Shown here one piece after another: positions 1 through 5,411 of a stretch of 9,197 nucleotides of DNA. The notes under the pieces were generated by a model. The model was not told the DNA's origin and did not search any database. It worked only from the letters and a program-made list of their open reading frames with translations. Positions within the stretch are counted from its first letter, which is position 1, and every line of letters begins with the position of its first letter. A program made the translations under genes and the position numbers. Source of the stretch: Collinsella sp. (lineage in GTDB: Bacteria; Actinomycetota; Coriobacteriia; Coriobacteriales; Coriobacteriaceae); NCBI GenBank assembly GCA_019419405.1, contig DYAA01000100.1, positions 1-9,197 on the forward strand. The letters are read 5' to 3'.

Positions 1-82
1 GAACGACGGTGTGCGAGCCGATAAAGCCGGCGCCACCGGTTACGAGGACGCAGGTGTCTTTGGGGTCGAGTGCTTTGGACAT
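1..82 (-). CDS. galE: UDP-glucose 4-epimerase, N-terminal fragment (runs off the left edge)
   Basis: Reading leftward from an ATG at 80-82, the 27 visible codons give MSKALDPKDTCVLVTGG followed by AGFIGSHTVV. The segment VLVTGGAGFIGSHTVV is the first beta strand and glycine-rich NAD-binding loop (GxxGxxG) of extended short-chain dehydrogenases, and the SHTVV ending is typical of GalE, which interconverts UDP-glucose and UDP-galactose in the cytoplasm. An AGGAG ribosome binding site lies five to six bases before the ATG, which supports this start. The fragment cannot exclude a related nucleotide-sugar epimerase or dehydratase, since the substrate-specific part is outside the window. It is divergent from the wall hydrolase at 350. 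Confidence 0.8.
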   Translation of the reverse strand, partial: MSKALDPKDTCVLVTGGAGFIGSHTVV

Positions 83-119
83 GCAGTCTCCTATCGAATC
101 AGGAACACTTCTTGAGGGG

Positions 120-125
120 AGTATA
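120..125 (-). promoter_or_regulatory. -10 element of the galE promoter
   Basis: On the minus strand this reads TATACT, five of six to the consensus, about 38 bases before the galE ATG, giving a leader of roughly 30 bases. No good -35 hexamer is seen at the usual distance. The upstream stretch holds an 8-base palindrome, GGGTACCC (136-143), just where a regulator could act, but no factor can be named. Confidence 0.45.
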
Positions 126-277
126 GCGCAGGCAGGGGTACCCAAAACGTGCAGGGCAGGAAAAGCAGATGAACATGCTAACGTACTCATGGAAATGTTT
201 GGCGTGGGCATACCCTCGACCTTGACGTTTGCATATGAGCCGCCGACCATACGGTTTGCTGCCGTTCGTGGAAATCG

Positions 278-305
278 TTGGGATGCGCCGGATGTACGCT
301 AATAT
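278..305 (+). promoter_or_regulatory. Candidate promoter of the CHAP hydrolase gene
   Basis: TTGGGA (278-283) and TAATAT (300-305) are separated by 16 bases and end 44 bases before the ATG at 350. A second AT-rich hexamer, TATAAA (323-328), lies nearer but has no -35 partner. The whole gap 83-349 otherwise shows no gene and no strong structure. Confidence 0.3.
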
Positions 306-349
306 GTATGAGTTGAGCGACATATAAATAAACATGTAACGGAGTAGAT

Positions 350-1555
350 ATGTCACCAAACAGCGATTCCATCCTTTCCCAGGAGCTTTCGCGTCGCACT
401 GCCCTCAAGGCCCTGTTCGGCGCAGCTTCTGCAGCCGTTCTTTTTGGTCTGCCCGCTCGCGCCCATGCTGCGGAGGCCACCAAGGAAACCACCGACAAGC
501 TCAATGCGGCCCAGGCTCAGCTTGACGAGGTCCAGGCCCAGCTCGACAGCATCGCAAATGAATACGCGGCGCTGGCCAACAAGAACGCCCAGACCCTCAA
601 CGATATCGAGGGCGTACAGGGCCAGATTGACAGCACGCAGGCGCAGATTGACGAAAAGAAGGCCGAGCTCAAAAAGAAGCGCGGCGATCTTTCCGATCGC
701 GTTTCCGCCAGCTATAAGTCGGGCGGCACCAACATCCTGTCGCTGCTGCTCGCCTCGGGCTCGTTTGAGGAGCTCGTCGCCAATGCGCACTATGTTGAGA
801 AGATCAACAAGAGCGACCGCGACGCCATCGAGGACATTCAGACCATCCAGGAAGAGCTCGATGCGCAAAAGACCGAGCTTGAGTCGCAGAAGGCCGACTT
901 GGAGAAGCTCAAGGATCAGCAGACTGCCCAGATGCAGGACATGCAGGCCAAGCAGCAGGAGGTCCAGACGGTTCTGAACGGCCTCTCTGACGATGTCAAG
1001 GAGCTCATGGCTCAGCGTGATTCCGAGATTCTCGCTGCCGCCCAGGCCGAGGAGGCTGCCAGGAAGGCCGCTGCTGCCGCGGCCGCCGCGAACAAGAACA
1101 ATTCCTACTCGGGTGGTTCGAGCTCGGGCGGTGGATCGTATGCGCCCGGAACTCCGCAGCAGAATGCCGGCTCGGGCAAGCAGCAGGCCGTCGTCAACGC
1201 GTGCTACTCCACGCCTTCGCCGGGGCAGAACTGGTGCGCGGCGTGGGTTACCAATGTCTTCCGTAACGCCGGCGTTGGCTACTTTGGCGGTAACGCGTGC
1301 GATATGTTTAACGCCTGGTGCTATAGCTCCGACCGTTCGGCGCTGCAGGTGGGCATGATTGTTGCCGACTCATCGCATAGCGGTACCGGCATACCGGGCC
1401 TGATCTATGGCCACGTGGGCATCTACGTTGGCGGCGGCATCGTTATGAGTAACGAGGGCGCCATCACGTCGAGGTCGCTTGACTCGTTCATTGGGTTCTA
1501 CGGCACTGGCTCTGGCGTGCGCTGGGGCTGGCTTGGCGGTATTGCGCTGTCGTAG
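350..1555 (+). CDS. Tat-exported coiled-coil protein with C-terminal CHAP-like peptidoglycan hydrolase domain
   Basis: The 401-residue protein begins with a twin-arginine signal: SRRTALK at 14-20, a hydrophobic stretch at 21-35 and an ARAHA-A cleavage site after residue 40. Residues 41-240 are a long heptad-rich coiled coil with many Lys, Glu, Gln and Ala, broken by a short insert around 121-150 (YKSGGTNILSLLLASGSFEE) as in PcsB and related FtsEX-activated hydrolases. An Ala run (240-247) and a Gly/Ser linker (252-263) lead to a domain at about 275-401. There NWCAAWV supplies Cys296 and YGHVGIYVG supplies His355, the catalytic pair of CHAP/NlpC-P60 cysteine peptidases; Asn368 or Glu369 could be the third residue. 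GGAG lies five bases before the ATG. The likely role is cleavage of peptide stems in septal or remodelled peptidoglycan, with the coiled coil acting as an inhibitory or docking arm. The PcsB-like layout is seen; the link to FtsEX is inference. Tat rather than Sec export is notable. Confidence 0.85.
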   Translation: MSPNSDSILSQELSRRTALKALFGAASAAVLFGLPARAHAAEATKETTDKLNAAQAQLDEVQAQLDSIANEYAALANKNAQTLNDIEGVQGQIDSTQAQIDEKKAELKKKRGDLSDRVSASYKSGGTNILSLLLASGSFEELVANAHYVEKINKSDRDAIEDIQTIQEELDAQKTELESQKADLEKLKDQQTAQMQDMQAKQQEVQTVLNGLSDDVKELMAQRDSEILAAAQAEEAARKAAAAAAAANKNNSYSGGSSSGGGSYAPGTPQQNAGSGKQQAVVNACYSTPSPGQNWCAAWVTNVFRNAGVGYFGGNACDMFNAWCYSSDRSALQVGMIVADSSHSGTGIPGLIYGHVGIYVGGGIVMSNEGAITSRSLDSFIGFYGTGSGVRWGWLGGIALS

Positions 1556-1567
1556 CTGCGGTTTGGT

Positions 1568-1692
1568 CCGGGACAGTCCGAGAGGCATAAGGTTGCCTGC
1601 TCGGGCAGTCCTGCTCGCACGGAGAGCACATTAAGTGCTCTCCGGCTCGTGCGGAACTCGCGATCAACCTTATGCCTCTCGGACTGTCCCGG
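1568..1692. repeat. 125-base palindromic element with perfect 28-bp arms
   Basis: The left arm (1568-1595) and right arm (1665-1692) are exact reverse complements over 28 bases, beginning CCGGGACAGTCC. The 69-base interior folds again: a 4-bp hairpin (1597-1600 with 1605-1608) and a 9-bp hairpin (GGAGAGCAC 1621-1629 with 1635-1643, loop ATTAA), extendable by five more pairs (1616-1620 with 1649-1653) across a bulge. As RNA this is one long stem closing two inner hairpins. It starts 12 bases after the hydrolase stop and has no T-tract, so it is not an ordinary terminator; the real one lies at 1748. No coding gene is seen in it. It could be a small non-autonomous repeat or a structured 3' UTR. 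Confidence 0.85.
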
Positions 1693-1747
1693 CCCTCTCG
1701 GGTCCTGAGCGCGATACACCGGACTGGTTGTCTGATATAAAGATGGC

Positions 1748-1774
1748 GAAGGCCCCTTTCGGGGCCTTCTTTTT
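1748..1774 (+). terminator. Intrinsic terminator of the CHAP hydrolase gene
   Basis: A perfect 9-bp stem, GAAGGCCCC (1748-1756) and GGGGCCTTC (1761-1769), closes a TTTC tetraloop and is followed at once by TTTTT (1770-1774). This is a textbook Rho-independent terminator on the plus strand. It lies 192 bases beyond the hydrolase stop because the palindromic element is in between. Confidence 0.92.
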
Positions 1775-1802
1775 AAATAAAATTATCGACTCCGTGGACT
1801 TC
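1773..1802 (-). pseudogene. Relic of a murB 3' end (nine codons plus stop)
   Basis: Read leftward, 1802 to 1773 gives EVHGVDNFI and then TAA. The real murB in this window ends EVHRVGEFL and then TAG, so the two tails match in frame, in length to the stop and in 17 of 18 bases of the core (1787-1804 against 2476-2493, same orientation, 689 bases apart). Similarity stops upstream of this, so it is only the extreme 3' end of a murB copy. It abuts the T-tract of the hydrolase terminator, which is where a convergent murB would naturally end. It may be an attachment-site copy left by an insertion. A chance match is unlikely but not excluded. Confidence 0.55.
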
Positions 1803-1931
1803 GGTTTTGGAATTTGGAGCCGACGGCTCATCAAAGTGGAAAATGAAATATAACCTAGCTGCAATAATCGCCTTGTTGCGAACTCGAACTGATCATGTAG
1901 ATCTAAAATAGTCGCAATATACAATTGTCGT
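1775..1931. other. AT-rich intergenic stretch upstream of the orphan HTH gene
   Basis: Together with the element at 1568 and the terminator at 1748 this completes a 376-base stretch without a gene. Apart from the murB-tail relic it is AT-rich and holds TACAAT (1920-1925), a fair -10 hexamer ending six bases before the GTG at 1932. No -35 box, tRNA or stable hairpin was recognised. Confidence 0.5.
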
Positions 1932-2393
1932 GTGGTGCGTTGGGTCGGAGCTGCTGCGGGTCCTAGATGGATTGCGGTCTTGCGCCCCGATGTTCAAACA
2001 GGTTTCTCTCTAGACGGGAAGTTGCTCATGGACACCATATATGACGGAGACGACTGGGTCGATCATTATAGTTGGCGCCTGGTCGGCTCGGATGACAATG
2101 GGGATGTGGTGTTTGACGGACTATGTCCAAAGCATCTCCATCCTTTTGTCTCGTCGTTAATTGAGAGTTCCGCTCGTGTTGCCCCCTACAGCTCGGCGTC
2201 GCTTCATGATACGGACGTTTTGAAGACCATAAAGGAATCAATTGACGAGGGCACGATGAGTAGCTTGCTGTTTTCTCGCCTTGTGGGGCTAGATGAGATT
2301 GACTCGAAACGACTGCTTGCGGGCGAAAAGGTGGAACTCACTTATCGGTCGATGATTTCAATCCTGCGGATGGCCGATGTTCTTCGCAAATAA
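1932..2393 (+). CDS. Orphan protein with C-terminal XRE-like helix-turn-helix, function unknown
   Basis: I do not recognise this 153-codon frame. The N-terminal part (about 13-75) is acidic and aromatic-rich (YDGDDWVDHYSWRLV at 37-51) and matches no family I can name. Residues about 110-153 (SSLLFSRLVGLDEIDSKRLL and on through GEKVELTYRSMISILRMADV) follow the pattern of the later helices of Cro/CI-type DNA-binding domains. The start is unsure: GTG at 1932 or 1935 has no ribosome binding site, but TACAAT ends six bases before 1932, so the mRNA could be leaderless. The first ATG is at 2028, with only a weak GGGAA before it, and would cut off the first 32 residues. Codons such as AGA, CTA and ATA, and the lower G+C, differ from neighbouring genes, which suggests later arrival. 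It stands alone between two terminators. A regulator or antitoxin-like protein is possible. Confidence 0.6.
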   Translation: MVRWVGAAAGPRWIAVLRPDVQTGFSLDGKLLMDTIYDGDDWVDHYSWRLVGSDDNGDVVFDGLCPKHLHPFVSSLIESSARVAPYSSASLHDTDVLKTIKESIDEGTMSSLLFSRLVGLDEIDSKRLLAGEKVELTYRSMISILRMADVLRK

Positions 2394-2398
2394 ATGAA

Positions 2399-2432
2399 AA
2401 CGGGACAAGTGAGCTACGTCACTTGTCCCGTT
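2399..2432. terminator. Bidirectional terminator between the orphan gene and murB
   Basis: A perfect 14-bp stem (2399-2412 with 2419-2432; core CGGGACAAGTGA) closes a GCTACG loop. On the minus strand it is followed by TTTTCATTTA, a good U-rich tail for murB. On the plus strand the tail is TTATTAATT once stem bases are counted, weaker but usable. It sits five bases after the stop of the orphan gene and 29 bases beyond the end of murB. Confidence 0.85.
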
Positions 2433-2461
2433 ATTAATTAAAGTGGACCGCGGCGAGCGGG

Positions 2462-3424
2462 CTATAAAAATTCGCCGACTCGGTGGACTTCGGGTTCTAG
2501 GTCTACGTCGAACTGCTCTTTGACTTTGGCTTGGATGTCGCGGATGAGTTCGTCGACGTCGGCGGCGGTGGCGTGGTCGGCGTTGACGATGAAGCCGCAG
2601 TGTTTTTCGCTCACCTGCGCGCCGCCGACAGCATGGCCGCGCAGGCCGGCATCCATGATGAGCTTGCCGGCAAAGTAGCCCTCGGGGCGCTTGAAGGTGG
2701 AGCCGGCGCTCGGCATGTCGAGCGGCTGCTTGTCCTCGCGGCGCTGGCGGTAGTCGTCCATGTCGGCCTTGATCATCGCGGCGTTGCCCGGGGCGAGATT
2801 GAAGGTGGCCGAAAGCACGGTAAAGCCGTCGTCGGCGATGCGGCTCTTGCGATAGCCCAGGTTAAGCTCGTCGACATCGAACTCGATGATGCTGCCGATG
2901 CCGCGGGTGCCGTCGTCGAGCATGCGGGCGGGCTTGTAGACGCGCACAGACTCCAGCACATCGGCCATGCAGGCGCCATAGGCGCCGGCGTTCATGTAGC
3001 AGGCGCCGCCGACCGATCCGGGGATACCCGAGATGGGCTCCATGCCGGTGAGACCGGCCTCGGCTGCCGCCGCGGCGACATCGGAAAGCAAGGCGCCGGC
3101 TGCTGCCGTGACGTGCGTGCCGTTGACCGTAATGTCGGAGAGGCCCTCGCCAAGCGCCACGACGACGCCGCGGATGCCCTTGTCACCGACGAGCAAGTCG
3201 GAGCCGTTGCCCACGATGGTGAGGGGCAGATCGCAGCGATAGCAGGTATCGAGCGTGGCGACGAGGCTCTGCTCGGTATCGGGCGTGACAAAGACGTCGG
3301 CCGGGCCGCCGATTTTAAACGTGGTGTGCTCGCGCATGGGCTCGCTCATCAGCACGTTGTCCTCGCCGGCAACGCCAGCAAGCGCGCACAGCAGGTCCTC
3401 GTTAAAAAAGTCGTTCTCGTGCAT
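2462..3424 (-). CDS. murB: UDP-N-acetylenolpyruvoylglucosamine reductase
   Basis: MurB reduces UDP-GlcNAc-enolpyruvate to UDP-MurNAc with NADPH and FAD, the second committed step of peptidoglycan precursor synthesis in the cytoplasm. With the ATG at 3422-3424 the protein has 320 residues. Visible motifs in order are TTFKIGGPAD (34-43), the FAD-binding GNGSDLLVG (72-80), SGIPGSVGGACYMNAGAYG (132-150), YRKSR (191-195) typical of the shorter Firmicutes/Actinobacteria type II enzymes, AGSTFKRP (240-247) with the proton-donor Ser242, and EVHRVG (312-317) with the catalytic Glu312. A longer frame from TTG at 3469 exists, but that codon overlaps a TATATT -10 box, and AAGGCGG lies seven to eight bases before the ATG, so the ATG is preferred. 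It is divergent from lacI and convergent with the orphan HTH gene. All key residues are present. Confidence 0.96.
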   Translation of the reverse strand: MHENDFFNEDLLCALAGVAGEDNVLMSEPMREHTTFKIGGPADVFVTPDTEQSLVATLDTCYRCDLPLTIVGNGSDLLVGDKGIRGVVVALGEGLSDITVNGTHVTAAAGALLSDVAAAAAEAGLTGMEPISGIPGSVGGACYMNAGAYGACMADVLESVRVYKPARMLDDGTRGIGSIIEFDVDELNLGYRKSRIADDGFTVLSATFNLAPGNAAMIKADMDDYRQRREDKQPLDMPSAGSTFKRPEGYFAGKLIMDAGLRGHAVGGAQVSEKHCGFIVNADHATAADVDELIRDIQAKVKEQFDVDLEPEVHRVGEFL

Positions 3425-3467
3425 ACGAATATCCGCCTTTTGGTGGTCGTTGTCATCAATCGATTGC

Positions 3468-3473
3468 AATATA
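3468..3473 (-). promoter_or_regulatory. -10 element of the murB promoter
   Basis: The minus strand reads TATATT, five of six to consensus, 43 bases before the preferred murB ATG. The predicted transcript start near 3461 lies downstream of the TTG at 3469, which argues against that codon as the start. The -35 region is poor. Confidence 0.45.
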
Positions 3474-3566
3474 CCCCACCCGGACGGATTTGGTGCGCTG
3501 GCGGCGATAAAACAGCCGTCTACCGGATTGGTAAAGTGTTTATCATCGAGGTAGAGGGACGGTCGC

Positions 3567-3572
3567 TATACT
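3567..3572 (+). promoter_or_regulatory. -10 element of the lacI-family gene promoter
   Basis: TATACT, five of six to consensus, ends 35 bases before the ATG at 3608, placing the transcript start near 3579. No clear -35 box stands 16-18 bases upstream. The gap 3425-3607 thus holds the divergent murB and regulator promoters. Confidence 0.5.
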
Positions 3573-3607
3573 TTCAAGGGATTGCGCGAATACTCGGAAG
3601 GAGCGAG

Positions 3608-4636
3608 ATGGGCAACAAAGTTACTCTCAAGCAGATTGCCCAGGAGGTGGGGCTTTCCCCCTCGTCGGTCTCGCTTGTTCTCAATAATCGGCCCTGCCGC
3701 ATCTCGGAAGAAAACCGCAAGCTCATCAAGGAGGTCGCGGCGCGCAACCACTATGTCCCTAACCAGATCGCGCGCAGCCTGGTCATGCGCGAGTCACGCA
3801 CGCTGGGCCTTATCGTTCCCAATATCGAGAGCCGCTTTTTTGCCTCGCTCGCCGGCAGCTTGGAAAAGCGCTGCCGCGAGGATGGCTATGCGCTCTTTAT
3901 TACCAGCTCGGGTGGAAGTGCCGACGACGATCTTGAGCTGCTGCGCCAGCTGGTGACGCGCGGCGTCGACGGCGTCTTTCTGGTAGTGGGTGACGAGTTC
4001 TCCGACGACCGCGCCCTGCGCGAAGAAGTCAGCCATCTGCCCATTCCGGCGGTAATGGTCGACCGTGCCATTGAGGGACTCGAGTGCGACAAGGTGATGT
4101 TCGACCACGAGATGGGTGGCTACATGGCTACCCGCTACTTGATCGAGCAAGGACACCGTCGTATTGCCTGCTTGGTTAATGCGCGCCGTTCCAATACGGG
4201 TCGTAAGCGTCTTGCCGGCTACGAGCGTGCGCTGCGCGAGGTTGGCCTGCCGATCGACGCACGTTTGGAGTTTGAGAGCGAGTACTACATTCCGAGCGCC
4301 TACGAGGCCTCGGAGGCGGTGCTCGCAACTGACGCCACCGCCGTGTTCGCAAGCTCGGATAACATTGCCCTCGGTCTGCTTAAGCGCTTGCACGAGATGG
4401 GTAAGAGCATCCCGGGCGATATCTCGGTGGTAAGCTATGACAACTCGGCGGCCGACGTTCTCTTTGAGCCAGCGCTGACCGCGATTGAGCAGGATCCTGG
4501 TGTCCTCGCGGAGCATGCTTTTGGCTGCATGTCCAAGCGTCTTGCCGGTAGGGGCGGTAGACGTGCCGAAGAGGTCGTTCTGGAGCCGGCGCTTATCGTT
4601 AAGGACAGCGTGCTTGACCTTACCGAATATAGCTAA
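3608..4636 (+). CDS. LacI/GalR-family transcriptional regulator
   Basis: The 342-residue protein has the usual length of the family. Residues 5-25 (VTLKQIAQEVGLSPSSVSLVL) form the N-terminal helix-turn-helix, followed by the hinge helix at about 50-61 (VPNQIARSLVMR) that inserts into the operator minor groove. The periplasmic-binding-protein-like effector domain begins with RTLGLIVPNIESRFF (64-78) and includes VDRA (151-154), SSDNIALGLL (249-258) and DISVVSYDNS (271-280), which line the sugar pocket in relatives. It is expected to repress sugar-use genes until a ligand binds; the ligand cannot be read from the sequence. AAGGAG precedes the ATG by four bases. The same frame stays open far upstream (to 2531), but that part only mirrors murB. 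No sugar genes adjoin it directly, so its targets may be distant or it may act on itself. Confidence 0.93.
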   Translation: MGNKVTLKQIAQEVGLSPSSVSLVLNNRPCRISEENRKLIKEVAARNHYVPNQIARSLVMRESRTLGLIVPNIESRFFASLAGSLEKRCREDGYALFITSSGGSADDDLELLRQLVTRGVDGVFLVVGDEFSDDRALREEVSHLPIPAVMVDRAIEGLECDKVMFDHEMGGYMATRYLIEQGHRRIACLVNARRSNTGRKRLAGYERALREVGLPIDARLEFESEYYIPSAYEASEAVLATDATAVFASSDNIALGLLKRLHEMGKSIPGDISVVSYDNSAADVLFEPALTAIEQDPGVLAEHAFGCMSKRLAGRGGRRAEEVVLEPALIVKDSVLDLTEYS

Positions 4637-4690
4637 GCGCACTTGTTTGTTTGCATAGATTGTATGCGGAGCGTCAGCTATTTGCCGGCG

Positions 4691-4763
4691 GGGCCGGGGT
4701 GCCTGCTTTGTTTTGAGAAGTTCGCGAAGCCCACTTCTCAAAACAAAGCAGGCACCCCGGCCC
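4691..4763. repeat. 73-base hairpin element with perfect 31-bp arms
   Basis: The arms 4691-4721 and 4733-4763 are exact reverse complements over 31 bases, from GGGCCGGGGTGCC at the outer end to TTTTGAGAAGT at the loop. The 11-base loop is TCGCGAAGCCC. It lies 54 bases after the lacI stop and 75 bases before the extended -10 of the next gene. There is no T-tract, so it is not a typical intrinsic terminator, though no other terminator follows lacI. Its outer ends share the pattern GGnCCGGG...CCCGGCCCTC with the element at 1568. It could be a dispersed intergenic palindrome or an RNA-processing site. Confidence 0.88.
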
Positions 4764-4838
4764 TCGTCCGTAAACTTTTCCGCTGGGCGAGCCATAGACG
4801 CCGCGCACCGATAGGGTGGGGCGGTACCTTGAAATTGG

Positions 4839-4847
4839 TGCTATATT
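4839..4847 (+). promoter_or_regulatory. Extended -10 promoter of the 162-aa gene and GntR pair
   Basis: TGCTATATT carries the TGn extension and a five-of-six -10 hexamer, which can make up for the poor -35 region. The start would fall near 4854, about 30 bases before the ATG at 4885. Confidence 0.55.
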
Positions 4848-4884
4848 CGCCTTGAGTTGTTTAATGCTAGTACGGGAGGCTGAT

Positions 4885-5373
4885 ATGGGGCTGTTCAAGA
4901 AGAAAAACCCGCAGGATGCCTTTGATCCCGATGTGTTTACCATCACGGATACGATTTTGGACCCGCCGCGGTTTACATTTTTGCCGGCTATCTACCAGGA
5001 TGCCACGCGCCGCAAGTGGGCCGTACATCAGCGCGGTGCAGAGCCAAAGATTTTTGACTATGCGGACGTGCTTCAGTGCGAAGTAGCCGAGGCGGGCGAT
5101 CCGGAGGCCGAGGAAGCGGTCTCAAAACAGGAATTTGCCCAGCGTATTCTGGCAAATCCCGCTAAAGCGGCAAAAATAAACGCTGCCAAGCGTAATATGT
5201 GTCTTGGTATGGGCGTTGTTGTGGCGGTTCAGACGGGAAAAGACGAGGTTTCCAAATTAGAGATTCCCGTTATGACCGACGAAGTCAAACGCGATTCAAG
5301 TCTATATAAGTCGTATCGGAATGTCGCCGAGAAGATTAAGGCCGAATTTGATGCCATGGGAGGGCTGGCCTAA
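4885..5373 (+). CDS. Conserved-looking hypothetical protein, 162 aa
   Basis: GGGAGG lies five bases before the ATG at 4885, which decides the start although the frame is open from 4816. The soluble protein has a basic N-terminus (MGLFKKKNP), no signal peptide and no membrane segment. Residues 36-66 (IYQDATRRKWAVHQRGAEPK, then IFDYADVLQCEV) and 126-157 (EIPVMTDEVKRDSSLYKSYR and on to a terminal helix) recall the beta-rich tail domain of zinc-ribbon DUF4428-type proteins, but the ribbon itself is missing; this resemblance is from memory and not firm. It has no catalytic motif that I can see. It is the first gene of a likely unit with the two GntR regulators, 38 bases before the first of them. 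Confidence 0.75.
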   Translation: MGLFKKKNPQDAFDPDVFTITDTILDPPRFTFLPAIYQDATRRKWAVHQRGAEPKIFDYADVLQCEVAEAGDPEAEEAVSKQEFAQRILANPAKAAKINAAKRNMCLGMGVVVAVQTGKDEVSKLEIPVMTDEVKRDSSLYKSYRNVAEKIKAEFDAMGGLA

Positions 5374-5411
5374 TTTTGGCGGCATACGTTTCTGAATGAG
5401 GAGTCTGTGCA

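Noticed and set aside
9..302. 97-codon plus-strand frame in the galE/hydrolase gap.
   Set aside because: It overlaps the galE start and promoter on the other strand and shows no family motif or ribosome binding site.
3467..3469. TTG start giving a 335-residue MurB.
   Set aside because: It overlaps the TATATT -10 box and lacks a ribosome binding site; the added 15 residues are not MurB-like, and the ATG at 3424 is better placed.
3583..3593. ATTGCGCGAAT-like sequence between the lacI -10 and ribosome binding site as an autoregulatory operator.
   Set aside because: The symmetry is only three bases per arm around an odd centre, too weak to call an operator.
2531..3607. Long plus-strand open frame (over 350 codons) running into the lacI gene, which might suggest an N-terminal fusion.
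   Set aside because: It is the mirror of murB, whose conserved motifs lie on the minus strand; the low-complexity Val/Gly/Ala translation and the clear AAGGAG plus ATG at 3608 show lacI begins there.
3794..4795. 333-codon minus-strand frame opposite lacI.
   Set aside because: It is the complement of strongly biased lacI codons, has no family motif, and its beginning crosses the palindrome at 4691.
4643..4946. Short frames on both strands with a common PGCLLCFEK peptide.
   Set aside because: The shared peptide only reflects the perfect palindrome at 4691-4763 read in both directions; neither frame has a credible ribosome binding site.
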